Below are positions 1 to 10,952 of a DNA stretch of 64,000 bases, in pieces. The position numbers and the translations under genes are program-made. The notes under the pieces were generated by a model. The model saw only the letters and a program-made list of their open reading frames with translations. It made no database searches and was not told the DNA's origin. Every line of letters starts with the position of its first letter. The first letter of the stretch is position 1. The stretch is taken from NCBI GenBank assembly GCA_963402885.1, contig OY727097.1:14136001-14200000 (forward strand), written 5' to 3'. The stretch comes from Antedon bifida. Its lineage: Eukaryota > Echinodermata > Crinoidea > Comatulida > Antedonidae.

Positions 1-430
1 GCTTTACTGAAATTTCATCAAATCCACAACACATAATAGTGTCTGAAGTCGGCTTATCAACCTTGACTTCAACTGATAGATGTGTTGTGTATAACGCAAA
101 AGCGACAGCTGACGTTTTTAAAAACATGTTTAAGCCTATAACACAAATATGAAAAAAAAAGTATTCCCAAAAGTCTGAACCAGATGCCATCCCCGTTAAT
201 GTACCAAAACACACGCACCGAGTAAAAATGTATCAGAAATCGCTGTGTACAGGATGTCTCCCAAATGAATGGCTAAAATGCTAATGTTTCCCCTCTTTTA
301 TAAGAAGGGCGAATTTAGAAAACTATAGATCTGTCCCATTGATTTCTTGTGAAATACTTGAACGTATCATCATATTATTACTTTTGACAAATGTTCGAAA
401 CGGTTTTTACACTATTGATACACGCAGCAT
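1..430 (+). mobile_element. Degenerate LINE reverse transcriptase fragment
   Basis: Interrupted plus-strand reading gives VVYNAKATADVFKNMF near 90-135 and LPNEWLKC ... PLFYKKGEFRKL near 259-324, followed by pieces compatible with the conserved PISxxxCEILERII region of non-LTR reverse transcriptases. Stops and frame changes show it is dead. The left end is outside the window. Confidence 0.45.
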
Positions 431-2159
431 TACTTTATGATCTTGCTAACATTCTAAATTGGAAATGACAAATAAACTTTATCATTAAACTTTAGGCCAT
501 TGGTTTAGTCCCTCATATTTCATCATTGGAGGAGGTTATTCAACCGAAACAAAGTCACCACATGAAAGAAAATTGTAACCGAATGTTAAAGTCGCCAAGG
601 TACCGCTATAAAAGTTGCAGTCGAATGGTAAAGTCGCAGAGTCGCCGCATGAAAAGTAGTCTCTGAATTCTGAAGTCTCCTAGCCGCAGAAAAAAAGTCG
701 CCGCTAATTAATACCACAAAGTATCTGAAATTTTAAAGTTGCCGAAAAAAATAGCAGTCTCCGGCGTTCCATACATTCCAGTCTCTTTTCCAAGCATCAA
801 TTCCGTCAAGATTTTTGTCTAACAGAAATGCGATCCAAAAATATGAGTTTTTTAAGTGATTAAAAGATATTTTGTTCAATCAACAAATGTTTGGTCAACC
901 ATTAGCCTTTTGTGATTTTATGGATTTTAGCACCGCGACCTATGACTGCAGTTGATACAAATTCTTGCTCATTGTTTTATTTTGGCATATAGGCCTATAT
1001 TATCCTATTAGGCCTAGAAGAATAGGAGTTAGGCCATATTATATTATATAGGCTAGGTACTTTGTTAACGTCTGTGTTTTGTATGGTAAATACACATAAT
1101 GGCTATTTAAATTATATTGATGGAGTAGGGAACGAGCGTTTACCTCGACAATAAGCAATTCAAATTGGAATATTTTAAATGTGAACGTACCGCCCCAAAT
1201 TCATCAAATGTGCCATGAAAAGGATAGTAATCGGTGATACAATGCAAAACACACATTTGGTTTTGATTGAATTTAATTCAATAGTTTGGACTCATTTTAT
1301 GACAAGTTTCTCTTCCGGATGTAATTTCCAGGGTTCGAATTGTATTCGATTAATAAATCAACGTGTCTGTACTATTTGTTCATGTAGTCGACATGTATAC
1401 TGTTGTACACATAGCCTTGCCTACACTTATTTATTTACGCCGAAACTTCAGTACAGTAGAACCTCTCCTTTGGAACACCCCTATTCAGGGAACGAGAACT
1501 CTGACTGCCAAAAGAAACAATATCACAAAAGTAAACAAAACAATTACTAAATAATTGTATTCAACATAATTAATACACAACTTTGGTACTTTCTCTGGTT
1601 CGAAATATTTTATTGGCTAATCGTTGGTTAGTCTAAACTTTCAATTCTTCTAAATGTATTCAGTTAGTCCAGATCAATTATTAAGGAGACAATTGCGGTT
1701 TTAAGGGGACAATAACCAACAATTTTCGAAAGGTGAGGTTTCAAAGGTGACCTCTTAATAGGTGTTCCTTGTATTCTAAAACCATCTGTGGGCACGACCT
1801 AGATGGTACGCGAGCGAATTGAGCGTAACAATGCATCTAGTATAATTAAATATCGTCAACAAAATGATAATGTTACTAATAGACAAGGGCTGGCCAATAT
1901 AAACATATACATAACCACCAAGTATAATTGTTATTATTGTTACTCACTCTACCCAAAGACAATTCCTAAACTAATCGGATAGAACAAACGACAAGAATTG
2001 CACCAAACGTTGCCACTTTTAAGAATAAATATTATTGTACACCATTAACAATTAATTTCGTAAAAGCATACTGTTCTAATAATTGATCTCTTTTTATTGT
2101 TTGCTCTTTTTGGAAGTCAACAATACTGATACAGATACATGTAACTTGCATTATCACAT
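431..2159. other. Gene-free stretch with irregular short repeats
   Basis: From about 535 to 770 the motif AAAGTCGCCG and variants (GTCGCC, AAAGTTGC) recur irregularly. Near 1453 the sequence CAGTAGAACCTCTC resembles the outer end of Tc1/pogo-type elements, but no matching inverted end was found. Nothing else was recognised. Confidence 0.3.
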
Positions 2160-2336
2160 TGTTGTGACGTCTATAGTCTTCTGTGGTACACAATACGTAT
2201 TTGCATATTTTCCACCTGTGGCTTGGTTTAAATAGACGAGGTATTTGTAAAGGGAGGAGTTCCGGGCAGGAGGTTGTGCACAACGAATGAATAAAGTGAA
2301 CGGTACCCAGTAAGATGTGTTTTATATTGATTTTAG
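2160..2336 (+). repeat. Left LTR of the Gypsy-type element
   Basis: Direct-repeat partner of 6302-6480. It contains TTTAAATAGACGAGG (a TATA-like region), then AATGAATAAAGTG, which may serve as the polyadenylation signal. The two LTRs differ at many positions and by small indels, so the insertion is old. The right boundary is approximate because similarity fades after GTAAGATGTGTT. Confidence 0.75.
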
Positions 2337-2484
2337 GAATCTGATTTTGAAATACATTATGGTGTTTGTTATTACAGTAACAGTTGACGCTTACTAGTGA
2401 TGAGAGGTGGTATTATTGGTCTGGTCATGATTGTTTTCGCCGGATGGATTAATTAGTTTCGTGGGGACTCGACGTCGTTGGATA

Positions 2485-2625
2485 TATATGTATTCAGAAC
2501 TGATTGATATTGTATACAGAACTGTTGGTGCTGGAATTCAGAACTGTTTGATTTTGGATTCAGAACTGTTGGTACTGGGATTCAGAACGGTGGGTTGTTG
2601 AATTCAGAAAAGGTTGGTGTTTGAG
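2485..2625 (+). repeat. Short tandem repeat in the retroelement leader
   Basis: About six copies of ATTCAGAACTGTTGGT and variants, spaced roughly 20-30 bases, lie between the left LTR and gag. They sit where the untranslated leader and packaging region of LTR elements lie. Confidence 0.6.
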
Positions 2626-2829
2626 GCGGGTATTTTTGTGTGCTGGTTTGGACATTTACGGAATTAACCAACGGCTGTGATTGTTGGATTGGAAACGGCA
2701 GTAGTTGTGTGGTTGTATATCTTTTGTTAATAAAATATTTCTATTTATTTATCTTATTTTTATAATTGGATAGTTCTAAATATAATAATTGTATTATCAG
2801 ATTTGAAGTTTGAATGTGAAATTGGCAAC

Positions 2830-3637
2830 ATGGCATTTAAATATGATGTGTTGAAATATTCAGGGGATGCGAATGATGCTTCATTGCGGGATTATACAGA
2901 ACCTAAAGCCATTTTTAGCGTTGAAAATGAAAATATTTGTAGATACAATAGAGGAGGAACATAAGAATTATATAACTAAAATACGCGATTGTTAAAAGCA
3001 CATTTTGAGAGTCAATCCTGGAAATGGGGTATTGAATCGCAGTTGTTAACTAGGAAACAATTACATTCAGAAACCATTGATTAATATTCGTCGGATATTA
3101 TGTTATGACGTAAGCAGATAAAGAAATCAGATTCTGAGCTCCTGTCTATTTTATGAGAGGGTTATTGCCGAACATTCGGGTTGTTTTTTTTCTAAAGAAC
3201 CTCAGTATTTTCGAAATGCTTTAGATGCAGCTCGGCTAGCCATATTTGTCCAGCGTACTGTGGATGAACCTTCCTCTGGTACTTTTATAAATAAGCATCC
3301 CAAGTCCCGTGTTAGTAAAGAAAATACAACGCTAGATACGATCGCGGGGATGGTTGCGCAAGTTTCTAATATATTAGACAGTATTGAATCGTCTAGTCGG
3401 GTTCAGTGGGTGATTCCTCCTTTTAATAGTAATTTTGATAGGAAAATGTCGATAGATCTAGTCGGACATTTAACTCTCGAATTATTTGTTGGCGTTGTGG
3501 TTTTCGGGGCCATATTCGAGTGGCATGTTATGCTAGAAAAGACGGGGATGGCTAAACTAGAAACCCCGTTTGTAGGTAATTGTTGTAAAACCGAACATGG
3601 AACAAGGAACATGGAGGGGACAATGCAAATCGTGTAG
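2830..3637 (+). pseudogene. gag remnant with CCHC zinc knuckle
   Basis: An ATG at 2830 opens a frame reading MAFKYDVLKYSGDANDASLR and stopping after 43 codons. After frameshifts, sequence typical of gag continues. At 3487-3528 one frame reads CWRCGFRGHIRVAC, a CX2CX4HX4C zinc knuckle of the nucleocapsid type. The open stretch at 3260-3637 is partly gag and partly a wrong frame. Confidence 0.6.
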
Positions 3638-3752
3638 AAAATAAACCGTATCAATATGATAAAAGGTATTTGTCCTAATATTGGGGTAAGACTAAATACA
3701 GAAGGCCCATCCGTCATTTTTCTCGTAATGCTGAATTGCATAACAATATAGT

Positions 3753-4196
3753 ATGGAGGTTCAAGTTGCTTTATCGTGCTTAAATTCAATTTTTATTTTT
3801 GTCGAAGGTAAACAGGCCAAATGTTTAGTAGATACAGGTGCCTTTATTAATATTATTGATCATGATTTGTTGACTAGGAATTTACCTGCTGTAGCTTCTA
3901 GTCTAGCTCCGGCAAATATTGATAAAGCACAAACAGATAATGGCAGTGATCTTATCATTACTGGGTCTATATCCTTAAAATTAACAATAAATAATGGTAA
4001 TAGTTTCGTTGCTCCTATGAACGTTGCTAGGGAATTGTCTGAAGTTATAATGTTGGGATCTCAATTTTTGCATGACCATGGGGCCAACATTAACTGTTCA
4101 ACGCGTGTTTTGACTTTAAAGAAAAAGAGTCAAATGCGGGTAGTTGCACGACAGGGAATTTCCGCACGTTCTCAGTATATAGTTGACCCATACTAG
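3753..4196 (+). CDS. Retroviral-type aspartic protease of the Gypsy element
   Basis: A 147-codon open frame with the catalytic triplet in LVDTGAFINIID (Asp at residue 27) and, about 80 residues later, VIMLGSQFLHDHGANI, matching the second conserved part of retropepsins. It is the best preserved part of the element. The protease cuts the Gag-Pol polyprotein of LTR elements. The frame ends just before integrase sequence, with no reverse transcriptase between. Confidence 0.75.
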   Translation: MEVQVALSCLNSIFIFVEGKQAKCLVDTGAFINIIDHDLLTRNLPAVASSLAPANIDKAQTDNGSDLIITGSISLKLTINNGNSFVAPMNVARELSEVIMLGSQFLHDHGANINCSTRVLTLKKKSQMRVVARQGISARSQYIVDPY

Positions 4197-5300
4197 TGCC
4201 GTTGAAAGAGACGGGAGCAGCTACGGTGGCCAAAGCTCTGTTTGAATATGTTATGTGTGTACATGGATGTCCGGAAACTCTGTTGAGTGATCTCGGATCA
4301 AACTCTCTTAGTAAGATTGTTAGAAGTATGTAGAGTAATACAAATATATAGAATATAAAAATTTAATCTGTAACTCTGACAGAGTGTTCTAGATGGCATA
4401 TAATAAATAAATGCCGATTCAAAATAAGAGGGCCTTCGAGTTGTTAATGAAGGCTTGTCTGACCATTCCAACATTATCTCCATTCTCATTATTTCTTCCA
4501 CGCTTCGAGCATTAGTCATCTTGGAAGAATAGCTTTTTCGTCATCCGATCATTATCGGATCTAATCAGATGTGCAGCATAATTTCGTTGCTGGGTTTTTA
4601 GGAATGTAGATAAATCACATGTCTTACATATATTGTGAATGTCGATGTTGGTGTAATACAGTTTATAACATTCATCATCTAAAGTGTTTTTTCGCCGATA
4701 ACCATTACGGATCATTCGTCGTAAAAACGTACACCATTTCGAATTAAGTTTATTTGATTGTGCAGACGTTGCACGTGCACCCAGTTTTGACAACTGAATG
4801 TCAATCGACTTCGAATAAATAAGCTCGTAGAAAAATCAAACGAGTTTGGAGAAGAATATTTTGATTTAATGAAACATTCTTCATTGACGAAAATTTGTTT
4901 TTGACAGATTCGATGCGACTATTGAATTTCCAGTCTCCTGTTGTATTCTGGTCATGGACGATTTGAGAGCCAAGATAGCGAAAAATAAAATAAATAAATA
5001 TCAGCGCATATCACCCTCAATACAGGAGAGATACAATGCTGTTATCTTAGAGTGCATTTCGCATTATGTAAATGAACATCATAATGATTGGGATAAATAT
5101 TTACCGGCGATACAGTTCGCTTATCGTACAGCTCCGGCTACAAACTCTGTTGGTTATAGTCATTTTTACCTTTAATATGGCAGGGAAGCCGGGTTTCCGA
5201 TCGATGTGACCTTATTAAAACAATGCCACTATCCAGAAAAAACATTACGAGATCATAATTATGCATGTGTTAATAAGTCAGTTGGAGATATTTAGAGCTG
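4197..5300 (+). pseudogene. Integrase pieces split by a nested LINE fragment
   Basis: At about 4199-4310 the plus strand reads VPLKETGAATVAKALFEY and CVHGCPETLLSDLGSNS, the integrase core around the second catalytic Asp. After an inverted insertion, 4954-5175 resumes with ERYNAVILECISHYVNEHHN, then WDKYLPAIQFAYRTAPATNS, the end of the core (normally followed by GYSPFYLLYGREP; here a stop follows FYL). Downstream, YGREAGFPIDVTLLK continues in frame. Confidence 0.7.
4310..4905 (-). mobile_element. LINE reverse transcriptase C-terminal fragment, inverted inside integrase
   Basis: On the minus strand, 4793-4512 reads NSKWCTFLRRMIRNGYRRK ... YYTNIDIHNICKTCDLSTFL and KTQQRNYAAHLIRSDNDRM. This pattern is typical of the region after the RT domain in several LINE families (TNxxIHxIC, FLxxQQRNYAAHLIRxDN). 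It sits where integrase sequence is interrupted, so it inserted after the Gypsy element. Borders are approximate. Confidence 0.6.
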
Positions 5301-5718
5301 TTTCTAAGAATCAAGCGAAAAATGAAGGAGCGATATGACGAACGCGTCCGCGAGGTAACATATAAGTGGGCGATTCGATTTGGGTGTATATACCTTCGTT
5401 ACAGAAAGGTTTATCGCGTAAATTAATGAAATTTTGGTCTGGCTCTTATCTGTGTGGCCTTTTAATTTTTGTGTTTGGAACTTAGTTCTGAAAGCACCGG
5501 TTCATGTGAACCGGATGAAATTTGCATATAATCGATATGCACGACCCATTAATAATAGTTTACATACGGATCCGGAGCAAATGAGTGAGCTGCCGGAATT
5601 CGAGATCGGGGACTGTCCGGATGACTCATTTGGGCCGTTGATGGCCACTCGTAATTTAAAACGGTACGGAAATACCATTTAACTTTTCCTGGCATTCCTG
5701 AAAGTGAGCAAGAGTTTG

Positions 5719-5878
5719 GAATCGAAACAATTATAAGAGGACGTTATTGTCAAAATTGTTTGGAATACCTGATTGAATGGAAAGGTTTTCCACACTCTCG
5801 GAATAAATGGGAAGCCGTGCAGAATCTGAATTCCACTGCCCTTGAGTACATAGAGAATAATCCTGTAAGGAGTACGGG
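5719..5878 (+). pseudogene. Chromodomain at the end of the Gypsy pol
   Basis: Plus-strand reading FGIETIIRGRYCQNCLEYLI followed by EWKGFPHSRNKWEAVQNL fits a chromodomain (EYLxxWKGFP...WE...NL), as found at the C-terminus of chromovirus-type Gypsy integrases, where it helps target chromatin. It follows integrase C-terminal sequence broken by frameshifts. Confidence 0.65.
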
Positions 5879-6301
5879 GAAATGTAAAGTTTGAATTCTG
5901 ATGATAATAGTGTAGTGGCATGGTATCAGTAAAAGGCAAATGTATGTAAGTCTGTATTTAGATATGTTAAATTCTCTAAAGCATGCGGTTATTATTTTGT
6001 CGGGGGCGTATATTTATTGTCTATAAATTAACTGATGACGATTACCGAATTAATTGCAATTTTAATGTAAATGAATCATAATATTAGGTTGTGTACAGAT
6101 GACGACATAATCAATTACTTTAATATATTAGCTCAAACTGTACGGTATATATGGTATATACTTGGATAATGCGTATGTTGTGATATAAAAAGGGAAAATG
6201 TTAAAAAAAAAAGTATATTAGAATTGCATAATGCTAGACATGTAGATTTGTATCATATTTGATCAAAATTGATAGGGGTCAATTTCTGTAAGGTGGGCGT
6301 A

Positions 6302-6480
6302 TGTTGTGACGTTAGTCTTTTGTGGTACACAATACTTACTTGCATATTTTTCACCTGTGGGTTGGTTTAAATAGACGAGGTATTTGTAAAGGAAAGAGTC
6401 CCCGGCCAGGAGGTTGTGCACAACGAATGAATAAAGTGCATGGTACCAAGTAAGATGTGTTGTGTATTTATTGTCTAAGC
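6302..6480 (+). repeat. Right LTR of the Gypsy-type element
   Basis: Partner of the LTR at 2160. It is preceded by a purine-rich stretch (AAGGTGGGCG) that may be the degraded polypurine tract. The end is approximate. Confidence 0.72.
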
Positions 6481-7414
6481 ATAACAATATAAGCACTTCA
6501 TTGGTTATCTCGCTGTTTGCGTTTTTTCACGTTCGAACACGGTATCGTTGACCTAAACGCAACTCTATTAAACTGTTCGCCGAGTGTCACATTGATTGCA
6601 ACACACTGCGTCGATTACAAAGTAGCGAACGCCAAGATAATGTAATGTACATTTGCGCAATGTTCTTACCGGGAGTGTGCAATTTAATGTTTACATTTTG
6701 TTGATAAGTCAGTCTGTGGAGCACATGCCAAGGAAGTTAAGAATTATTCTTTTCTTTGTTTTTTCAAAACTTTTTCATTTATAAATTACATTCAATTATC
6801 GTACGAATGAAAACAAATTAAATCCACCACTTTGAGCAGCAGAGGCAGATCAACGAAATTATTCTTAAATGATAATAAACAATAACTGACTAAATATCTA
6901 CCTATATCAATGACTGACTAAAACCCAACAAATCGTTTTAAAACTGGTGTTTTAACATGTGTGTGTGGTTACATTGCAAAATGATAGTGGGAACCGAATA
7001 CATTTTCGTCGCAACAGCGATGATTTAACTACCGTAATTGTTGAAAGAGGGGGATGTGAAATTGATAAATTAGATCACTTGGCATGCTTTTTTCTTTATT
7101 ATTCTAATTCATTTATTCGTTTTAAAACATTAAAAAAACAATATTTTTTGTTTAGTTCAAGCAAGTTTTACCATTCGAATCTTACCTTTTTATGTATATC
7201 TCAATTATAACAATTGTATGTACTTTTTGTTTACAAAATTGCTTCAACCAGGTTACATTTTCACCTGTTGAATTTGCGAGTTATAAAATGTTTTATTATT
7301 ATATATTATATTATTTCTAAGATAAATAAACACTTTAGTTGACGGAAATAAAATCTATATACAATTTCCTGATTTATTAAAAGGAAAAAAAAATATATAT
7401 ATTTTATTACTTAC
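6481..7414. other. AT-rich stretch, nothing recognised
   Basis: No exon, repeat or mobile element could be supported here on either strand. It lies downstream of the ankyrin exon at 7415 and may be intron. Confidence 0.4.
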
Positions 7415-10400
7415 GTTAGCTTGATGGTTAACGTCTGCACCCGAATCGATCAAATTCTGGCAAGCAGTGACATTATTGTAATAAGCCCCAAACAACAGTG
7501 CAGTGCGACCAAGCTAATGAGATAAAAAAAAAACTGCAACAATTATCTTTTTCAAACACCAATTATTGAAGATTAACTAATCATGTTCAATTCAATGTTT
7601 TCTACCCTTTTATCTTCACTAAAGCACAACTGTTTTTGAAATAATCATTACCAATGACTAATTTGACTATGTGTTTTAAAATATTATATTGTGTGTGATA
7701 GACATTTGTTTTGTTTTTGCATCTATATTATTTGCTCTGAAGTCAATACATAAGTTTGTATTCATTTGTCATAGTTTTTGTTGAGGTGAGCATAATAAAA
7801 TATTAAAAAATAATAATTGGGGATAGACTAGGTAGGTAATTTAACTGCTTAAAATTCAAACGTTAAATCTGTATTGTCGTCCAAAAACTATAATATGCCA
7901 TTTTATAGCGTTGTTTCACTTTCGTGGGAAAAAAGGCATGTTTCACTTACAAAAAGTCAACATAACAGTTACATTCAACCAAATATCCATTGGTTTTTCA
8001 GGTAAATGATAATTTGTTTTGTTCAAATTTTTGACCAAAATAACTAAATATTATGTGACATTAAAATGCCATACAACAACAATGTTAATTTTTTCAGGTG
8101 GAACTTGGATTTTTCCATCTCAGTTGATGGACACTTGACATACATTTTGTATACAGTGTAAAGACAATACGAGATATATTTTAGCATGCATGCTACACGT
8201 GAGCCCATGTATGGAACGTCAAGTTTAGTTTTAGGCCTATACAATTAAATTAAAGTTGTCCAGCTGATTTTTCTTTTAATGTACAGTCTTCCATACATGA
8301 AATAAAGTCAGATCAATTAGTTAATCGAATTGAAAAAAGATAGATGTGAAAGAAAGATGCGATACTGTGGTATACTGTCGTGTTTAGTTACTGATTAATA
8401 TAGTACACATTGTTATACTGTAGGTTTCTCCCTATTGTAGGAAGTATTTACAGCATAGCACATGAAATCCCTGAATCATTGAATGTAGTAGACAATAAAA
8501 GCAAGGGAATTATCAATCAAGCATCGTATCCAGTTCCAAAAACAAGCATGCTGCAAACGACATATCCAAGTCACAGTTTAACTTTATTAAGTTTATAAGC
8601 AGTTTAATTCATTGTATGTTTTTGATTTGTCTTAAGAAATAATAATATATTAGCTATGCTATTTCTATAATGGTAATATCGTCCCGTAATACGTAGGCTA
8701 TTTGTTTCACGTATATATCATCAAAGAATTTTAACCTGGATTACATTTGGAGGTTCATCCGGGAGATTTATTTTAATATAAAAATAATTTTGATTTCTCA
8801 TTGATTTTGTTTTACTCGTTTATATGTTTATTGTTATACAGTAAGCGTTCTTGTAATGTGTGCATGTGGCAAATGGTTAAGTTTAAATTCGTGTTGGTTT
8901 TTCACTATTGCTGAAATCATGTCAGTACTTTTTTTCTCTAATATTTACAGAACGATAAATAATGAACCTAGTAATTGTTCATGATTTATTGAAATTTGTA
9001 ATTTGAAAATTAATCCATTTATTATATAGATTGCTGGAATTTTTATTTGAAATATTGAATATTACTTACATTATATTATATACTTTATTCGATTTATCAC
9101 TTAATTTTAATTCCAAACAATACTTGGAAGAAAACGAAAAATCACACAAAAATGTTATGTTCCCATTTAGTATATTTAAATTATTTATTATTATTATCAT
9201 TATTATTTTTTTGTTTATTGTTATTTTCCTTCTTATCTGCATCATTGTTTGCATTAATATTCCAGTATTTGTATTTTATTGCACATATGACAAACAATGG
9301 GTATCTACATGATATTACACAGACTGATGTCAATATGTTAATACATTACAGATAATATGTTGGTATTGTGTTAACAATATTTGTATTATTATTATTTACA
9401 TAGAAAATAAATCATAATTGATTTGTAGGCCTACCTTGTCCTGAATGTTTACGCTCTTTGTATTTATAATATGGGTACATATACCAATCTCACTAGTCTT
9501 TGCACTTTCCGGAATCTATAAAATTTGAACCGATAATGTTATTAATATAAATCCAACTGTTTATGTCATTTAATAACATGCATTGATATTATTGTTAAAC
9601 ACATTACAGAATATTATATTTTATAAATCGTTCGAAAGAAAACATTTCATTCTCAACTTTACATTTGTCATATTACGTTTTTAACAATATTTGATATTAT
9701 AACATATTCATCTGTATTATATATGTAATAATAGACAACAATAATAATAATGATGATTCAAGTATTTTAGAATAATATAGTAGAGAATGCATGGATGTTT
9801 CAATAAAAGAGAGATGGCAAAATTAATCAAGAATTAAAAATTCATGTCAATTATCATTATGTTTTATCGAAGCTAATTCAATAATTAAATTGTACTTGTC
9901 TATTATGCTGTACAAAGATGGAAGGTACTACTCTTTTTATGTTTCAAAATAATCATGGTAAATACTAATATGATTTTTTTCCGTATAGTTGCATAGTAAA
10001 ATCACCTATAGTCAGGTTCCTCATGTATGAAAATAGGGGTTCCGTAGGATTTTAATGCCCAAAGTGAGATTTCACTTGATTTTACTTTATTATGGTGCTA
10101 GGATACCAAAAATGCTAGGTAACAAATTTTCACGATCCCGTAACCATGGTAACCGCCCCAAATTCAAAATGGCGACCAAATGGCCATATCTCCATAACCC
10201 TTTGGTCTAATGACAAGATATTGGTATCAAAATACTCGGAATATATATATTTATATTCGTTGTAATAGAACATTTTTACTAAATGCAACCGGAAATGCTA
10301 TTTTTCTGTACTATTGACCCTTGACCTTGACTCGTACTGTATCGTAAAAACGGCTGGTCATAGAAATTTTAAAATGGTCTCAAATTGCTCAGACCATATA

Positions 10401-10931
10401 TATTTATATTTATTGTAATGCAATATTTTGTTAAAAAATGTCCGGAAGCAAAGTTATTGACCTTTGACATAGAGAATAGCTTACAAGGATTTTTATTCAG
10501 TAGTCTCTGGTCATATCTCCATAACTCTTTGGTCTATTAACAAGATATTGGTATCAAAATACTCGGAATAAATATATTTATATTCGTTGTAATTGTTTAT
10601 GTAATTTAATGACATGCATTGATATTATTGTTTAACACAAGATCAGAATACTCTATTTTATAAATCGTTGATCATGGCGATGACGATGACGATGACGATG
10701 ATGGTTAAATTAAATAAATTGTGAAGAAAACTAAACAAAAAGTTTTTGTTGAAGCTAATTCAATAAGTAAATATAATATGCTGTACAAAGATGGAAGGTT
10801 CTACTCTTTTTACGTTTCAACATAATCAAAGTAAAATACTAATATTTTTTTTTCAGTAGTTGCATAGTAAAATCACCTACCTTCAGGCTATTGTCAGCAC
10901 AGAGTACTAAAAGACATTGTTTAAGATCCAT
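7415..10931 (-). CDS. Second ankyrin-type gene: first coding exon and one ankyrin exon
   Basis: Exon 10952-10881 follows a TTTTGCAG acceptor. It has in-frame stops before ATG at 10931-10929, encodes MDLKQCLLVLCADNSLK, and ends at a GTAGGT donor in phase 0. Exon 7513-7415 (99 bases, phase 0 at both ends, acceptor CATTAG, donor GTAAGT) encodes one ankyrin repeat starting LGRTALLFGAYYNN and ending SGADVNHQAN. This is the same one-repeat-per-exon layout as the large gene at 41-61.5 kb and on the same strand, so it is probably a tandem paralogue. No further exon was found between 7414 and the left edge, where a Gypsy element and a LINE fragment lie, so the gene either continues outside or is truncated. 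Confidence 0.6.
7863..8102. mobile_element. Degenerate copy of a TTAA-bounded MITE
   Basis: Begins TTAAATCTGTATTGTC, shares blocks such as ATCCATTGG and TTTTTTCAGG, and has the same order as the copies at 33642 and 39238. The right end is decayed. Confidence 0.45.
8604..9559. other. AT-rich intronic stretch, nothing recognised
   Basis: Only low-complexity AT-rich sequence, including an ATT/TTA-rich run near 9180-9220. It lies inside the long first intron of the minus-strand ankyrin gene. Confidence 0.4.
9560..10016. repeat. Left copy of a direct duplication beside exon 1
   Basis: Matches 10595-10888 in order: TTTAATAACATGCATTG, CTGTACAAAGATGGAAGGT, GTTGCATAGTAAAATCACCTA. The right copy ends in exon 1 of the minus-strand ankyrin gene; in the left copy the corresponding exon end is not preserved. 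Confidence 0.7.
10182..10594. repeat. Repeat block with an 85-base internal direct duplication
   Basis: 10182-10266 and 10509-10593 share nearly all bases (CATATCTCCATAAC, CAAGATATTGGTATCAAAAT, TTTATATTCGTTGTAAT). The block between contains TTGACCTTTGAC-type motifs and looks like part of an interspersed repeat. Confidence 0.65.
10595..10888. repeat. Right copy of the direct duplication beside exon 1
   Basis: Partner of 9560-10016. It includes the microsatellite (GATGAC)n at about 10678-10703 and reaches the splice donor of the exon at 10881. Confidence 0.65.
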
Positions 10932-10952
10932 TTGCAGTTGCTATACCGTTTA

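Larger units (their letters stand above)
2160..6480 (+). mobile_element. Decayed Gypsy-type LTR retrotransposon without RT
   Basis: Two direct repeats (about 2160-2336 and 6302-6480) both begin TGTTGTGACGT and share long blocks such as GGTATTTGTAAAGG and AACGAATGAATAAAGTG. Between them lie, in order, a gag start, a CCHC knuckle, an aspartic protease, integrase pieces and a chromodomain, all in the plus direction. Reverse transcriptase and RNase H are missing: protease is followed within about ten bases by integrase core sequence, so an internal deletion is likely. Frameshifts and a nested LINE fragment show it is inactive. No target duplication could be assigned with confidence. Confidence 0.85.

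Noticed and set aside
1215-1554. 111-codon plus-strand frame
   Set aside because: Cys/His-rich by chance composition, no domain; overlaps a transposon-end-like sequence CAGTAGAACCTCTC.
2155-6485. Target-site duplication of the Gypsy element
   Set aside because: The bases before TGTTGTGACG (CACAT) are not found cleanly after the right LTR, whose end is itself uncertain.
8410-8598. Possible plus-strand terminal exon (GSIYSIAHEIPESLNVVD...)
   Set aside because: An acceptor-like TTGTAG and a 50-codon frame exist, but no partner exon, family match or clear polyadenylation signal was seen.
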